Positions 1 to 8,889 are shown, numbered from the stretch's first letter. The stretch: DNA of 64,000 nucleotides from DASWNP01 sp036399175 (GCA_036399175.1 DASWNP010000025.1:103298-167297); one strand, 5' to 3'. A program made the numbers and translations. Notes: generated from the sequence alone by a model not told the origin.

Positions 1-1239
1 CCCTTTGCGGACAATCTCACGCGCCTTCCTCGCGGCCTCGCGCGCACGCGCCGCGTCTACGGCTTTACCGACAATCTTCTTCGCAACCGTCGGATTCTGC
101 TCGAAATACTCCGTCAAACGCTCGTTCAAAAACGACTCGACCGCGCCTTTGACATCCGAATTGAGCTTGCCTTTGGTCTGTCCCTCGAACTGCGGCTGCG
201 GCAGCTTGACGGAGATGACGGCAACTAGCCCCTCGCGCACGTCGTCGCCGCTCAGAGAGGTTTTGAAGTTCTTGGCGAGCCCGGAAGACTGCGCGTAAGC
301 GTTGATGGTGCGGGTGAAGGCCGAACGGAAGCCTGAAAGGTGGCTTCCGCCGTCCACCGTGTTGATGTTGTTGGCGAAGGAATAGACCTTCTCGTCGTAG
401 GCGTCGTTGTACTGGATGGCGACTTCGATGGAGAGCGCGTCGCCCTGTTTTTCAAAGTAAATCGGCTTGTCGTGCAGAACATTTTTGTTCTTGTTGAGGT
501 GCTTGACAAACTCGGCAATGCCGCCTCGATAGTAAAACTCGTGCGAGCGCTCGGTCTCTTCGCGCTCGTCCCGGATGTTGATGCGGATGCCTTTGTTGAG
601 AAAGGCTTTCTCGCGCAGACGCTCGGAGAGCTTGTCGAAGCTGAATTCCGAGACATCGAAAATCTCCGAGTCCGGCTTGAAAGTGACCTTCGTGCCGCGC
701 TTGCGGGTCTTGCCCGTCGCTTCGAGCTTGGTGGCGGGGATGCCGCGCTTATATTCCTGCTCGTAGGTCGTGCCGTCGCGCCAGATTTCCAGTCGCAGCC
801 ATTCGGAGAGGAAGTTGACACAGGAGACGCCGACGCCGTGCAGCCCGCCCGAAACTTTGTAGGCGTTCGAGTCGAACTTGCCGCCCGCGTGAAGCTTCGT
901 CATCACGACTTCGGCGGCGGATTTGCGCTCCTGCTTGTGATAATCGACCGGAATGCCGCGACCGTTATCGACGACCGTGATTGAATTGTCGAGATGAATC
1001 GTGACTTCGACCGTGTCGCAGTATCCTGCCAGGGCTTCGTCGATTGAGTTATCGACCACCTCGTAGACCAGATGATGCAGACCCATGTCGCCGGTCGAGC
1101 CGATGTACATGGCCGGGCGCTTGCGCACCGCGTCGCGCCCCTCCAAAACCGTGATTGAAGTCGAATCGTAGGATGTATTCTTCTTGGATGTTAAGGTTGC
1201 TGTTGACAAACTGCTCTCCTCTTCAAAAATGTCGCTCAT
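1..1239 (-). CDS. gyrB: DNA gyrase subunit B, C-terminal part beyond the window
   Basis: ATPase subunit of the type II topoisomerase that introduces negative supercoils. The 413 visible residues carry the GHKL ATPase motifs in order: VVDNSIDEALAG, VVDNGRGIP and GGLHGVGVSCVN, followed by the transducer domain. The frame is open to base 1, so the toprim and C-terminal parts lie outside. The start is the ATG whose complement ends at 1239, reading MSDIFEEESS, with GAGAGG a few bases upstream. It follows recF (68-base gap) in the leftward series dnaA-dnaN-recF-gyrB, a classic origin order. Identification is secure; only the 3' end is missing. Confidence 0.97.
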   Translation of the reverse strand, partial: MSDIFEEESSLSTATLTSKKNTSYDSTSITVLEGRDAVRKRPAMYIGSTGDMGLHHLVYEVVDNSIDEALAGYCDTVEVTIHLDNSITVVDNGRGIPVDYHKQERKSAAEVVMTKLHAGGKFDSNAYKVSGGLHGVGVSCVNFLSEWLRLEIWRDGTTYEQEYKRGIPATKLEATGKTRKRGTKVTFKPDSEIFDVSEFSFDKLSERLREKAFLNKGIRINIRDEREETERSHEFYYRGGIAEFVKHLNKNKNVLHDKPIYFEKQGDALSIEVAIQYNDAYDEKVYSFANNINTVDGGSHLSGFRSAFTRTINAYAQSSGLAKNFKTSLSGDDVREGLVAVISVKLPQPQFEGQTKGKLNSDVKGAVESFLNERLTEYFEQNPTVAKKIVGKAVDAARAREAARKAREIVRKG

Positions 1240-1307
1240 GGATGCCTCTCAGCCTGACCGTTCAGAAGTATGGATACGAACTTTTCGAGGCTCACGTCCA
1301 ATGCAGG

Positions 1308-2462
1308 TTAGATGCCTTCCGTGCCGGTAGCGATTGTCGAGACCACCTCCGGCTCGGGAGGATTCTTTTCAAAGGCCGTGCCCTCCCTTATCTCGAACAC
1401 TTGAGCGCGCGGCGCAAAGAGTTGTACGAGGTCTTCTTTCGAGGTCGTGACAAACGTCTGGGTGCGTCCCTCAAGGTATTCGAGCAAGTGGCCGATACGC
1501 TTCAAATCAAGCTCGGCATCCACATCATCCATCAGAAAAAGTGGATACTCACTGTACCACGAATGATACACCGAAATAGCAGCTAAGTCAAGCAGAATCA
1601 ACGCGCTACGCTGCTGGCCAGAGCTTCCGAAAGTGCGTATGTCCCGCCCGTCGAACAGGATTTCCAGCTCGTCTCTGTGCGTGCCGATGAGCGCATAGCC
1701 GGAGTTCATTTCAGCCGCGAGACGAAAGCGCAGGCGCTCTTCGATGAGAGCTTCGTAGTCGCTCAAATCGCCCTTGCCTTCGAGCGAAGAGACGTAACGA
1801 ATCGTCACCTCCTCACGCCCGAAGAGACGCCGCTCCAGCACCTCGTTCAGACGCGCGACGTAATCCAGACGCGCGCGGTGAATCGTCGCGCTCAAGGCGA
1901 CGAGTTGCTCGTTCCAGGGCTCAATCAACGCGCGCGCATCTTCGAGGCTCATCTCGGCCTCGGCGGTATCCTGTAGAAGCCTGTTCTTCTGCTTGATGAC
2001 GCGGTGGTAATCGGCGAGCGTCTGAACGTAGGAGTGATGCAGAGAGACGACGCCCCGGTCGAGAAACTTACGACGCGCTTCCGGGCCTCCACGAACAACT
2101 TCAAGCTCGTCGGCCGTGAAGGCGACGGTGTGAAGCTGCCCTAGATAGCGCGTCACGGCCTCGCGCTTGCCGTTGACGGAGAGCGTCTTGGTGTTGCCCT
2201 GAATGGCGACCTGCAAGTCTCTCTGAATCTCTGCGGTGCGAGCGACGCGGCCACGCACGACGGCCAGGTCTTCGCCGAAGAGGACGGCCTCCTGCGGACG
2301 CTGCGTGCGAAAAGATTTGGAGGTCGCTAAAAGGTAGATGGCTTCGAGCCAGTTGGTCTTGCCCTGACCGTTGTCGCCGTAGACGATGTTGAGGCCGCTG
2401 CCCCAGAAAATCCTGCCGCTCAGATTACGAAAATTGTGAGCCTCAAGAGATTCGAGCAGCAT
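1308..2462 (-). CDS. recF: DNA replication and repair protein RecF
   Basis: SMC-like ATPase that loads RecA at single-strand gaps through RecOR. The 384 residues show a Walker A motif GDNGQGKTN (residues 29-37), an ABC-type signature around SSGQQRSALILLD, and a Walker B motif LFLMDDVDAELD. Length is normal for RecF (about 360-380), with a short extra C-terminal tail rich in Pro, Glu and Thr. It lies 110 bases downstream of dnaN and 68 bases upstream of gyrB on the same strand, so it is probably co-transcribed with them. Confidence 0.96.
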   Translation of the reverse strand: MLLESLEAHNFRNLSGRIFWGSGLNIVYGDNGQGKTNWLEAIYLLATSKSFRTQRPQEAVLFGEDLAVVRGRVARTAEIQRDLQVAIQGNTKTLSVNGKREAVTRYLGQLHTVAFTADELEVVRGGPEARRKFLDRGVVSLHHSYVQTLADYHRVIKQKNRLLQDTAEAEMSLEDARALIEPWNEQLVALSATIHRARLDYVARLNEVLERRLFGREEVTIRYVSSLEGKGDLSDYEALIEERLRFRLAAEMNSGYALIGTHRDELEILFDGRDIRTFGSSGQQRSALILLDLAAISVYHSWYSEYPLFLMDDVDAELDLKRIGHLLEYLEGRTQTFVTTSKEDLVQLFAPRAQVFEIREGTAFEKNPPEPEVVSTIATGTEGI

Positions 2463-2572
2463 GCACCGATTCTAGCACATGCTGCCCGTCAAACAGCCTC
2501 GCATTTGAGCGAAAACGGCGCTCTGCGCTCTTTTTTTGACTGAACCTACCCCGCACCCTTCGTCGGCGCGTT

Positions 2573-3685
2573 TCAGAGGCGCATGGGCATGACGACGTAC
2601 TTGTATTCGTAGCCGTCGTCGGAGACGGGGCGGAGCTGCGCCTGTGAGTTTCCGTCTTTGAACTCGAAGGCGACGGAGCCTTCGCTCATCACGTTGAGGA
2701 ATTCCTGTAGATAGGCGGCGTTGAAGCCGATTTCGGTCTCTTCGCCGGTGTATTCGGTGGTGACGAACTCGCGCGCTTCGCCCTCTTCGGCGGTCTGGGA
2801 GCTGATTTGGAGGTTGTTATCGGTCAAATGAAAACGGACGGCGTGCGAGCGGTCGTCGGCCATGAGGGCGACGCGGCGGATGGCCTGCCCCAAAGAGACG
2901 GAATCGAAGACGGCGGTCTTGTTGTTGCCCTTGGGCATGACCATCTCGTAGTTGGGAAACTGCCCGGCGAGCGTGCGCGAGATGAGGAGGCGTGGGCCCA
3001 CCTCGAAGTAGATGTGGTTGTCGTCAGCGCCGAGGCCGATGTCGCCTTCGGCTGAGGCGATGAGCTTGGTCAATTCGGCGAGCGTTTTGCGCGGGATGAG
3101 CACGTCCATGCTCTCTTTCGGCGCGTTCGCGCCCAAATCTTTGCGCTCGATGTAGGCGAGGCGATGGCCGTCGGTCGTCACCATACGCGCGCCCGAAGAG
3201 CCGAGCATGAACTTCGCGCCCGAGAGCGTGTAGCGCGACTCTTCGAGTGTGATGGCGAAGATAGTTCGGTCGATGAAGGTCTTGAAGACGGAGGCGGGCA
3301 GACGGACGGGCGCGGTCTTGAAGCTCGGCACTTCGGGGAAGCTCTCGCGGTCAACCCCTGCGATGCGGAAGTTCGAGCGCTCGCACGTCACGGTCGCCCA
3401 GTTGTTCTCTTCCTTTCGGAAGTTGACGGGTGCGTCGGGCAGCACACGCGCAATCTCGAAAAGCTTTCGAGCGCCGACGCACATCGAGCCGGGAATCTTA
3501 ATCTCGGCCTCGGCCTCACAGCGCAGCGTCACGTCGAGGTCTGTGCCAATCATGCGAATCGTGTTCTCGCCGACCGACTCGATGAGGATGTTCGACAGGA
3601 CGGGGATTGTGTTCTTCTTCTCGACCGTGCCCTGCACGAAGCCGAGTTCCTTCTGTAGAGCATTCTTGCTAATACTGAATTCCAT
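2573..3685 (-). CDS. dnaN: DNA polymerase III sliding clamp (beta subunit)
   Basis: Ring-shaped processivity clamp of the replicative polymerase. The 370 residues match the three-domain beta clamp: the N-terminus reads MEFSISKNALQKELG and is followed by KKNTIPVLSNILIE, and the C-terminus ends in the typical YVVMPMRL. The start is supported by AAGGAG seven bases upstream of the ATG. The gene is separated from dnaA by the DnaA-box-rich oriC (3716-4071) and is followed by recF. Confidence 0.97.
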   Translation of the reverse strand: MEFSISKNALQKELGFVQGTVEKKNTIPVLSNILIESVGENTIRMIGTDLDVTLRCEAEAEIKIPGSMCVGARKLFEIARVLPDAPVNFRKEENNWATVTCERSNFRIAGVDRESFPEVPSFKTAPVRLPASVFKTFIDRTIFAITLEESRYTLSGAKFMLGSSGARMVTTDGHRLAYIERKDLGANAPKESMDVLIPRKTLAELTKLIASAEGDIGLGADDNHIYFEVGPRLLISRTLAGQFPNYEMVMPKGNNKTAVFDSVSLGQAIRRVALMADDRSHAVRFHLTDNNLQISSQTAEEGEAREFVTTEYTGEETEIGFNAAYLQEFLNVMSEGSVAFEFKDGNSQAQLRPVSDDGYEYKYVVMPMRL

Positions 3686-3715
3686 CTATCAACTCCTTCA
3701 AGCTTTGGTCTCGTC

Positions 3716-4071
3716 AGCTAACAATAAGTTCACTCTATCTCTGAAAACAAGTTCGCGCCTTTTACTACTTATACTAATTTAATACCTTGTTTATATATAC
3801 AGTAGTAGTAGTAGGGCCTGTGGAAATGTGGAAAACCCACTTTATTGTTGACAGCAAAGGAATTGTTTTCCACAGCCCCTGTGGAAAACGCTGTGGAAAT
3901 CTCAGGCCGCTTGTGGAAAAACTTGAACTTTCAAAAGTTTTCCACATTTCCACAGGGGCAAATATTGCGATGCCTGTGGAAATGTGGAAAACTCACAATT
4001 AAATTGTTGCGAATAAAAGAGTAAGCCGAAAAGCATACTGTGGAAATCTTTTTGACCGAAAAGTGGCCTAA
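3716..4071. other. oriC, main DnaA-box cluster with DnaA-trio element (dnaA-dnaN spacer)
   Basis: At least ten 9-mers of TGTGGAAAA/TGTGGAAAT type lie in both orientations at 3819-3827, 3827-3835, 3866-3874, 3880-3888, 3892-3900, 3912-3920, 3938-3946, 3946-3954, 3975-3983, 3983-3991 and 4039-4047. Three pairs overlap by one base, giving an 8-base period. Read in the dnaA-to-dnaN direction, the order is tandem boxes, GGCCC, CTACTACTACTACT (3801-3814), then an AT-rich tract with TATATATA. This matches the basal unwinding module (boxes, GC cluster, DnaA-trios, AT-rich DUE) described for Bacillus subtilis. The location between dnaA and dnaN and the strand switch of flanking genes support an origin. 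Confidence 0.9.
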
Positions 4072-5556
4072 CTACTTGCAAAGACTGTCGATAAGGTCGC
4101 TGACCACCCTGTGGAAATTTTGGTCTTTGGAAACGAGCGCTTCAATCTTCTCGACGGAGTGGATGACGGTCGTGTGATGCTTGCCGCCGAACTCCCTTCC
4201 AATCTCCGGGAAGCTGTGTTTCGTCAGGCGTTTGCAGAGATACATCGCCACCTGGCGCGGCACGGCAATCTGGCGCGCGTTGTTCTTCGACTTCAAATCT
4301 TCGGCTCTGAGGTGATAGCGCGCGGCGACCGCTTTTTGAATATTTTCGATTGTAATACCGGCCGGCTGATCGTCTTCGGCGATGTTGCGAATGGCGTCCT
4401 GTGCGAGCATCTTCGAGATGGGCAGGCCGCGCAAAGACGAGATGGCGACGAGGCGGACGAGCGAGCCTTCAAGCTCGCGGATGTTGCTTTTGACCTTGCT
4501 GGCGATGAAGAAAGCCACGTCGTCCGAGAGCGCGACGCCGTCCAAATCGGCCTTGCGCTTGAGGATGGCGACCTTCGTCTCAAGGTCGGGCGGCTCGATG
4601 TCGGCGATAAGACCCCACTCAAAACGCGAATGCAGGCGTTCTTCAAGCGTCGGAATCTCGCGCGGCGGGCAGTCGGAGGTGATGACGATTTGCTTCTGTC
4701 CGTCGTAGAGCGCGTTGAAGGTGTGGAAAAACTCCTCCTGCGTGCGCTCTTTACCGGCCATGAACTGGATGTCGTCTATCAGGAGCACGTCGATGGAGCG
4801 ATACTTCTCACGAAAAGTCTGCGCCTTGTCGTAACGAATCGCGTTAATCAACTCGTTCATAAACTTTTCGGCGGAGATATAAGAAAGACGCAAGTACTTG
4901 TTGCGCTCCTTAATCGAGTGGCCGATGGCATGCACGAGATGGGTTTTGCCGAGTCCCACGCCGCCGTAAATGTATAGAGGATTGTAGGTTTTGCCCGGCG
5001 CTTCGGCGACGGCGAGAGAGGCGGCATGCGCGAACTGGTTGCAGGTGCCGACGACGAAAGTCTGGAAGGAGCACTTCGGGTTGAGCGAGTTTTCCAGCGG
5101 CTCAATATCGACGAAGGTGGTCGCGCCCGGCGTTAAGCCGTCGGACTCGGCTGCTTCGAGAAGTGAGAAGAGGCTCGAAGTCTTGGCTTTAGGCGCTTTC
5201 GATTTGTCGGAGCCGACGCCGTTTCCCTCGTGGAGCCCGAAAGCCTCGGCCTTGTTATCTTTCTCTTCAGCCGCCGTCTTGGCCGCCTGCGCCGCTTCCT
5301 CCTCGACCGTCCAATCGACGTGGTAGGTCGCCATGTTCAATTCTTCGAGCGAGGCGTCGAGCACTTCGGAATAGTTGGAACTGACCCAGTCCTTCACCAC
5401 CTGATTCGGCGCACGCAGGTAGAGGATTTGACCCGACGCGTCGTAGCCGTCGAAGTGAATCGGGCGAATCCATGTGTCGAAGCTCTGACGATTCAGGCGT
5501 TTTTCGACGGCGTGGAGGATGTCGTTCCAGAGTCTATTCTCGATTACTGTGCTCAT
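4072..5556 (-). CDS. dnaA: Chromosomal replication initiator DnaA
   Basis: AAA+ initiator that binds DnaA boxes and unwinds oriC. With the start MSTVIENRLW the protein has 494 residues: domain I (about 1-85), a charged linker (about 86-150), the AAA+ domain with Walker A GGVGLGKTH (198-206) and Walker B DVLLIDDIQF, and a C-terminal helix-turn-helix with FGGKHHTTVIHSVEKIE. The open frame extends 63 codons further upstream to 5745 but that part has no DnaA similarity and overlaps the upstream DnaA boxes, so the 5556 start, preceded by GGAGAA, is preferred. DnaA boxes on both sides suggest autoregulation. Confidence 0.96.
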   Translation of the reverse strand: MSTVIENRLWNDILHAVEKRLNRQSFDTWIRPIHFDGYDASGQILYLRAPNQVVKDWVSSNYSEVLDASLEELNMATYHVDWTVEEEAAQAAKTAAEEKDNKAEAFGLHEGNGVGSDKSKAPKAKTSSLFSLLEAAESDGLTPGATTFVDIEPLENSLNPKCSFQTFVVGTCNQFAHAASLAVAEAPGKTYNPLYIYGGVGLGKTHLVHAIGHSIKERNKYLRLSYISAEKFMNELINAIRYDKAQTFREKYRSIDVLLIDDIQFMAGKERTQEEFFHTFNALYDGQKQIVITSDCPPREIPTLEERLHSRFEWGLIADIEPPDLETKVAILKRKADLDGVALSDDVAFFIASKVKSNIRELEGSLVRLVAISSLRGLPISKMLAQDAIRNIAEDDQPAGITIENIQKAVAARYHLRAEDLKSKNNARQIAVPRQVAMYLCKRLTKHSFPEIGREFGGKHHTTVIHSVEKIEALVSKDQNFHRVVSDLIDSLCK

Positions 5557-5725
5557 CTTTTTTATCCATTCTCCGGCAAAACTCCTTCCTCTGCCGGGTG
5601 GAGAAAAATCGACCTGAAAGAGTACAACTCCGATTTCCCTTCGGCTCAAGCTCTGCTTTGAGCCGGAGCGTGGAAAATGTTGTAAGAACACTCTTTCGGT
5701 CTTGTTTCGACTCCACTTCAAGAAG

Positions 5726-5759
5726 TTTTCCACAGAGTTTTCCACAGCCCTGTGGAAAA
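5726..5759. other. Second DnaA-box cluster upstream of dnaA
   Basis: Three perfect boxes of the same type as in oriC are packed within 34 bases: TTTTCCACA at 5726-5734 and 5738-5746, and TGTGGAAAA at 5751-5759. They lie about 170 bases upstream of the dnaA start, where they could repress dnaA transcription, form the second half of a bipartite origin, or both. A looser AAATCCACA occurs near 5871. Confidence 0.8.
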
Positions 5760-6078
5760 CTTCGGAAACTTAAAGTGAAGCTTTAAGTATTTGATTTTCA
5801 ACCACTTACAGCGATTTTTCGCTTGAGAAACGGGCGCGAGACTAGCATAAGGAGGGTACGGATGCAAGAGAAATCCACAGGCTCGGAGGATAAATTTTTC
5901 GTCCCCTAAAATCCCTTGAAAAATCGAGATTCTGAGCGGCGGGAAGGCTTCGCAAAATCGGTGCTGTACGAATTGAAGACGATTCGTCGCCGGGCAAATT
6001 CTTCCCTGAGAGCTTCAGGCAGGGCTGAAGAAAAGGTGTTTTCGGGTCAGTCGCCGGGCGTTCATCGCGTCGGTTTTC

Positions 6079-6107
6079 TTGACAGATGGCGCGGCGAAAG
6101 TTAGTCT
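6079..6107 (+). promoter_or_regulatory. Sigma-70-type promoter of rpmH-rnpA
   Basis: TTGACA at 6079-6084 and TAGTCT at 6102-6107 are separated by 17 bases. The -35 is a consensus match and the expected transcript start (about 6114) lies just before the GAGGAG at 6122-6127. The ATG at 6086 falls inside this promoter, so it cannot start a protein made from this transcript; this constrains the rnpA start. Confidence 0.7.
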
Positions 6108-6130
6108 TGCTCTTTTCGTTTGAGGAGAGA

Positions 6131-6700
6131 ATGACTGACTATGCCGAAGCGCACATTTCAACCAAACAATCGTCGCCGGGCGAAGACGCACGGATTCAGG
6201 GCTCGCATGGCGACCAAGAGCGGTCGTCTGGTGCTCAAGAGACGCCGCGCGAAGGGGCGCAAACGTCTGACTCCGGCGCATTACTGAGCGCGACGGGCGG
6301 GCGTCTGGCGAAAGGGGCGAGGCTGCGAAACTCTGCGGAGTTTCGTCTCGTTTACGCTAGCGGCAGACGCTTCGACGGTCGCCTGATGTCGATTTTCGTG
6401 TTGGCGAACGGGCTCGACCGACACCGTCTGGGCATCACGGCTTCGCGCAAGCTGGCTCGCCGGGCTGTTGACCGCAATCGCCTGAAGCGCCTGGTGCGTG
6501 AAACCTTCAGGTTGAGCGGCGCGAGTCTCGGAAGCCTCGAAATCAAGTACGACTGGGTGATTAATCCGAGGCGTGCGCTGCTGGAGGCGAAGCTGGACGC
6601 GCCTCTGGAGGAGTTTCAGGGGCTCGTCAAAGTCGTCGGGAGCAAGGCCGACGCAGGCGGCGCGGCTGTTTCCGTTGGAGACGGGCGGCGAGAATCTTGA
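6131..6700 (+). CDS. rnpA: Ribonuclease P protein component with long N-terminal extension; contains rpmH out of frame
   Basis: Protein subunit of RNase P, which matures tRNA 5' ends. The conserved domain begins near residue 57 (RLAKGARLRNSAEF) and includes the RNR motif DRNRLKRLVRET near residues 114-125. No in-frame ATG, GTG or TTG exists between 6131 and the start of the conserved domain; the only codon of any start type near the junction is CTG at 6284. The next ATG upstream (6086) is inside the promoter. The start at 6131 therefore gives a 189-residue protein whose first about 52 codons overlap all of rpmH in another frame. The same nesting has been described in Thermus. A CTG start near 6284 is the alternative. 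Confidence 0.85.
   Translation: MTDYAEAHISTKQSSPGEDARIQGSHGDQERSSGAQETPREGAQTSDSGALLSATGGRLAKGARLRNSAEFRLVYASGRRFDGRLMSIFVLANGLDRHRLGITASRKLARRAVDRNRLKRLVRETFRLSGASLGSLEIKYDWVINPRRALLEAKLDAPLEEFQGLVKVVGSKADAGGAAVSVGDGRRES
6141..6287 (+). CDS. rpmH: Large ribosomal subunit protein bL34
   Basis: 48-residue, Arg/Lys-rich protein beginning MPKRTFQPNNRRRAKTHGF and ending KGRKRLTPAHY, a full-length and typical L34. It starts 10 bases after the rnpA ATG and is entirely contained within rnpA in a different frame. A single GAGGAG (6122-6127) precedes both starts: 3 bases before the rnpA ATG and 13 bases before this one. Neighbours rnpA, yidD and yidC are the usual partners. Confidence 0.97.
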   Translation: MPKRTFQPNNRRRAKTHGFRARMATKSGRLVLKRRRAKGRKRLTPAHY

Positions 6701-6906
6701 AGACGCTTTTCCTGTATCTCTTGAGGTTTTATAAGGCAGCCATCTCGCCGCTTCTTCCGCCCGCCTGCCGCTTCGTTCCGACCTGCTCAGAATACGCGCA
6801 GGAGGCCATCGCGCGGCACGGCGCGATGCGCGGCGGCTGGATGAGCGTTCGACGCCTGCTGCGCTGCCATCCTTTTCATCCGGGAGGCTACGACCCAGTC
6901 AGGTGA
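6697..6906 (+). CDS. yidD: Membrane protein insertion efficiency factor YidD
   Basis: 69-residue YidD family protein with the conserved blocks CRFVPTCSEYAQEAI and CHPFHPGGYDPV and an N-terminal amphipathic or hydrophobic stretch. It is thought to assist insertion of inner-membrane proteins alongside YidC. The start is a TTG at 6697 that overlaps the rnpA stop (TTGA), implying translational coupling. It sits in the conserved order rpmH-rnpA-yidD-yidC. Confidence 0.93.
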   Translation: MKTLFLYLLRFYKAAISPLLPPACRFVPTCSEYAQEAIARHGAMRGGWMSVRRLLRCHPFHPGGYDPVR

Positions 6907-6976
6907 GATTCGGGCAAGAGCGCACATCGATTTTCCGAAACTCTTGCGGCGCGACTTTGGGCGGTTTTTAAAATAC

Positions 6977-8851
6977 ATGGATCAGAAGCGTTTCCTACTT
7001 GCTCTCGTACTCTCCATTGGAATCCTTGTCGGGTGGAACTATTTTTTCAGCCCCACACCGCCGCCGCAGAACTCGAACACACAGCAGCAGCAGACCGCAA
7101 CGGCCAGCCCGACTCCCGCGCCCCAAACCCCAACTCAAACCACACAGCCCGCGCAGAACGAAACCGCTCCCGCGCCTTCGTCCGACGACGTGCCGCCGCG
7201 CACGCTGACGATTGAGAGCCCGCTCTACAGAGTGCGTCTCGATAGTCGCGGCGCGTTGGCGACGAGCTGGGTCATCAAGCAGAACAAGGATTCGGGGCGG
7301 GCAATTTATTCAATCGCCGGAAACAAAAATAACCCACAGCCTTTGGAGTTAATCTCTCCCGAAGGTCTTAAGAAAGAGCCGCGCGACGCGCCCCTCCGAC
7401 TTGAGACGGGAGACGCCTCGCTCGACACTCTTCTGCTCTCTCGAAACTACAGAATCGAAGGTATCGAAGCTGATGAAGGCAACGCTGCTCCCGCCGTCGA
7501 GTTGAAGCCCGGCGAACAGAAGCGCGTCGATTTCGTTTTGCGCGACGCGTCGAGCGGTCTCGAAGTCACGAAGAGCTTAACTTTCTCGGCAGACCATTAC
7601 GCCGTCGAGCTTGCGTTCAAAGCCAGTCGCGGCGGACAACAGATTCCTTCCGTCAAGCTCCACATCGGGCCGAGCATCGGAGACCAGGGCGTCCCGCATT
7701 ACACCTTCTACTCGGTCGCGCCCGAGGGCATCTACGCCGTCAATCAGGGCGATGTCGTGCGAACCCTGGGAGCGGACGTAAACAAGAACGAACAGGCTCC
7801 GGGTCGTCTGAACGTGCCGGGCGCGATTAGCTGGGCTGGCGTCGGCGATACGTACTTTGCGATGGCCGCGATTCCGCCCAAGCCCGTCGAAGGTCTCGAA
7901 TACCGCACGTCGAAGTACGAGCACGCTGCGGGAGAAACCAAAGAGGAACGCTACCTCATCACGGGTCTCTTGAATCTGCCCGCCGACGGCTCGCCAACGC
8001 AGCTCTACGTCGGCCCGAAAGACCATTACCTGCTCGGCGCGGCGAGCGAATATCTCAACGGCAAAGTAGGCCGCGAGGTTGACCTCGAAGGTCTGATTGA
8101 CTACGGATTTTTGGGCAGTATCTCGCGTCCTCTGGCCGTTCCGATTCTCTGGTCAATCAAGCGACTCAACGCGCTCACGGGCAGCTACGGCGTCGCCATT
8201 ATCCTCTTCACAATCATCATCTACTCGCTCTTCTTCCCGCTCAAGTGGCGCTCGTCGAAGTCGATGAAGAAGGCGCAGAAGCTCGCGCCGCGCATGAAGG
8301 AGATACAAGAGAAGATAAAGGGCTTGAAGCAGAACGACCCGCGTCTGAAAGAGTTGCAGATGGAGCAACTGCGTCTGATGAAGGAGGGCAATCCGCTCGG
8401 CGGCTGTCTGCCTCTGCTCATCCAGATGCCTTTTCTCTTCGCGCTCTTCAGAGCCATCACGATTTCGCTCGACTTCAGGCAGGCATCGTTTCTATGGATG
8501 CCCGACCTCTCGGCTGCCGACCCCTGGCATCTGCTTCCCGTTCTGATGGCTGCTTCGATGCTCGTCCTTCAAATGATTACGCCCGCGCCTTCCGCCGACC
8601 CTCTACAGCGCAAGATGATGGCCGTCGTGCTGCCTGTGATGATGCTCTACATGATGTGGAGCGCGCCGGCAGGTCTTTTGGTCTACTGGCTCGTCGGAAA
8701 CATCGTCGGCTTCAGTCAACAGTTGGTCATCAATCGGATGATTAAGTCGGAAGACGACGAAGAGCCGCCGCAGAAGACGAGCGCCGAGAAACTTCCGTCG
8801 GATAAACCACGCTCAGGCCGACGCGTCGCCAGCGCGACGGCCAAGCCGTAG
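6977..8851 (+). CDS. yidC: Membrane protein insertase YidC
   Basis: Oxa1/YidC insertase of the inner membrane, Gram-negative type. The 624-residue protein starts MDQKRFLLALVLSIGILVG (first membrane span), has a Pro/Gln/Thr-rich linker at about 30-70, a large periplasmic beta domain (about 80-370), and a C-terminal five-helix core with GNPLGGCLPLLIQMPFLFAL and PAGLLVYWLVGN. The open frame has an ATG 11 codons upstream (6944), but starting at 6977 gives the usual family N-terminus. The tail is charged, as expected for ribosome contact. Confidence 0.95.
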   Translation: MDQKRFLLALVLSIGILVGWNYFFSPTPPPQNSNTQQQQTATASPTPAPQTPTQTTQPAQNETAPAPSSDDVPPRTLTIESPLYRVRLDSRGALATSWVIKQNKDSGRAIYSIAGNKNNPQPLELISPEGLKKEPRDAPLRLETGDASLDTLLLSRNYRIEGIEADEGNAAPAVELKPGEQKRVDFVLRDASSGLEVTKSLTFSADHYAVELAFKASRGGQQIPSVKLHIGPSIGDQGVPHYTFYSVAPEGIYAVNQGDVVRTLGADVNKNEQAPGRLNVPGAISWAGVGDTYFAMAAIPPKPVEGLEYRTSKYEHAAGETKEERYLITGLLNLPADGSPTQLYVGPKDHYLLGAASEYLNGKVGREVDLEGLIDYGFLGSISRPLAVPILWSIKRLNALTGSYGVAIILFTIIIYSLFFPLKWRSSKSMKKAQKLAPRMKEIQEKIKGLKQNDPRLKELQMEQLRLMKEGNPLGGCLPLLIQMPFLFALFRAITISLDFRQASFLWMPDLSAADPWHLLPVLMAASMLVLQMITPAPSADPLQRKMMAVVLPVMMLYMMWSAPAGLLVYWLVGNIVGFSQQLVINRMIKSEDDEEPPQKTSAEKLPSDKPRSGRRVASATAKP

Positions 8852-8889
8852 ACATTTCGCTTCACTGAAATTCGAGGTCGTGTAAAAAG

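Noticed and set aside
3787..4002. 71-codon plus-strand open frame in the dnaA-dnaN spacer
   Set aside because: It is made of DnaA boxes and reads repeated EMWKTH; it is a by-product of the oriC repeats.
5557..5745. 63-codon N-terminal extension of dnaA
   Set aside because: No DnaA similarity, and it runs through upstream DnaA boxes; a proper ribosome-binding site precedes 5556.
5916..6104. Small plus-strand open frame before rpmH
   Set aside because: It overlaps the rpmH-rnpA promoter and has no recognisable protein character.
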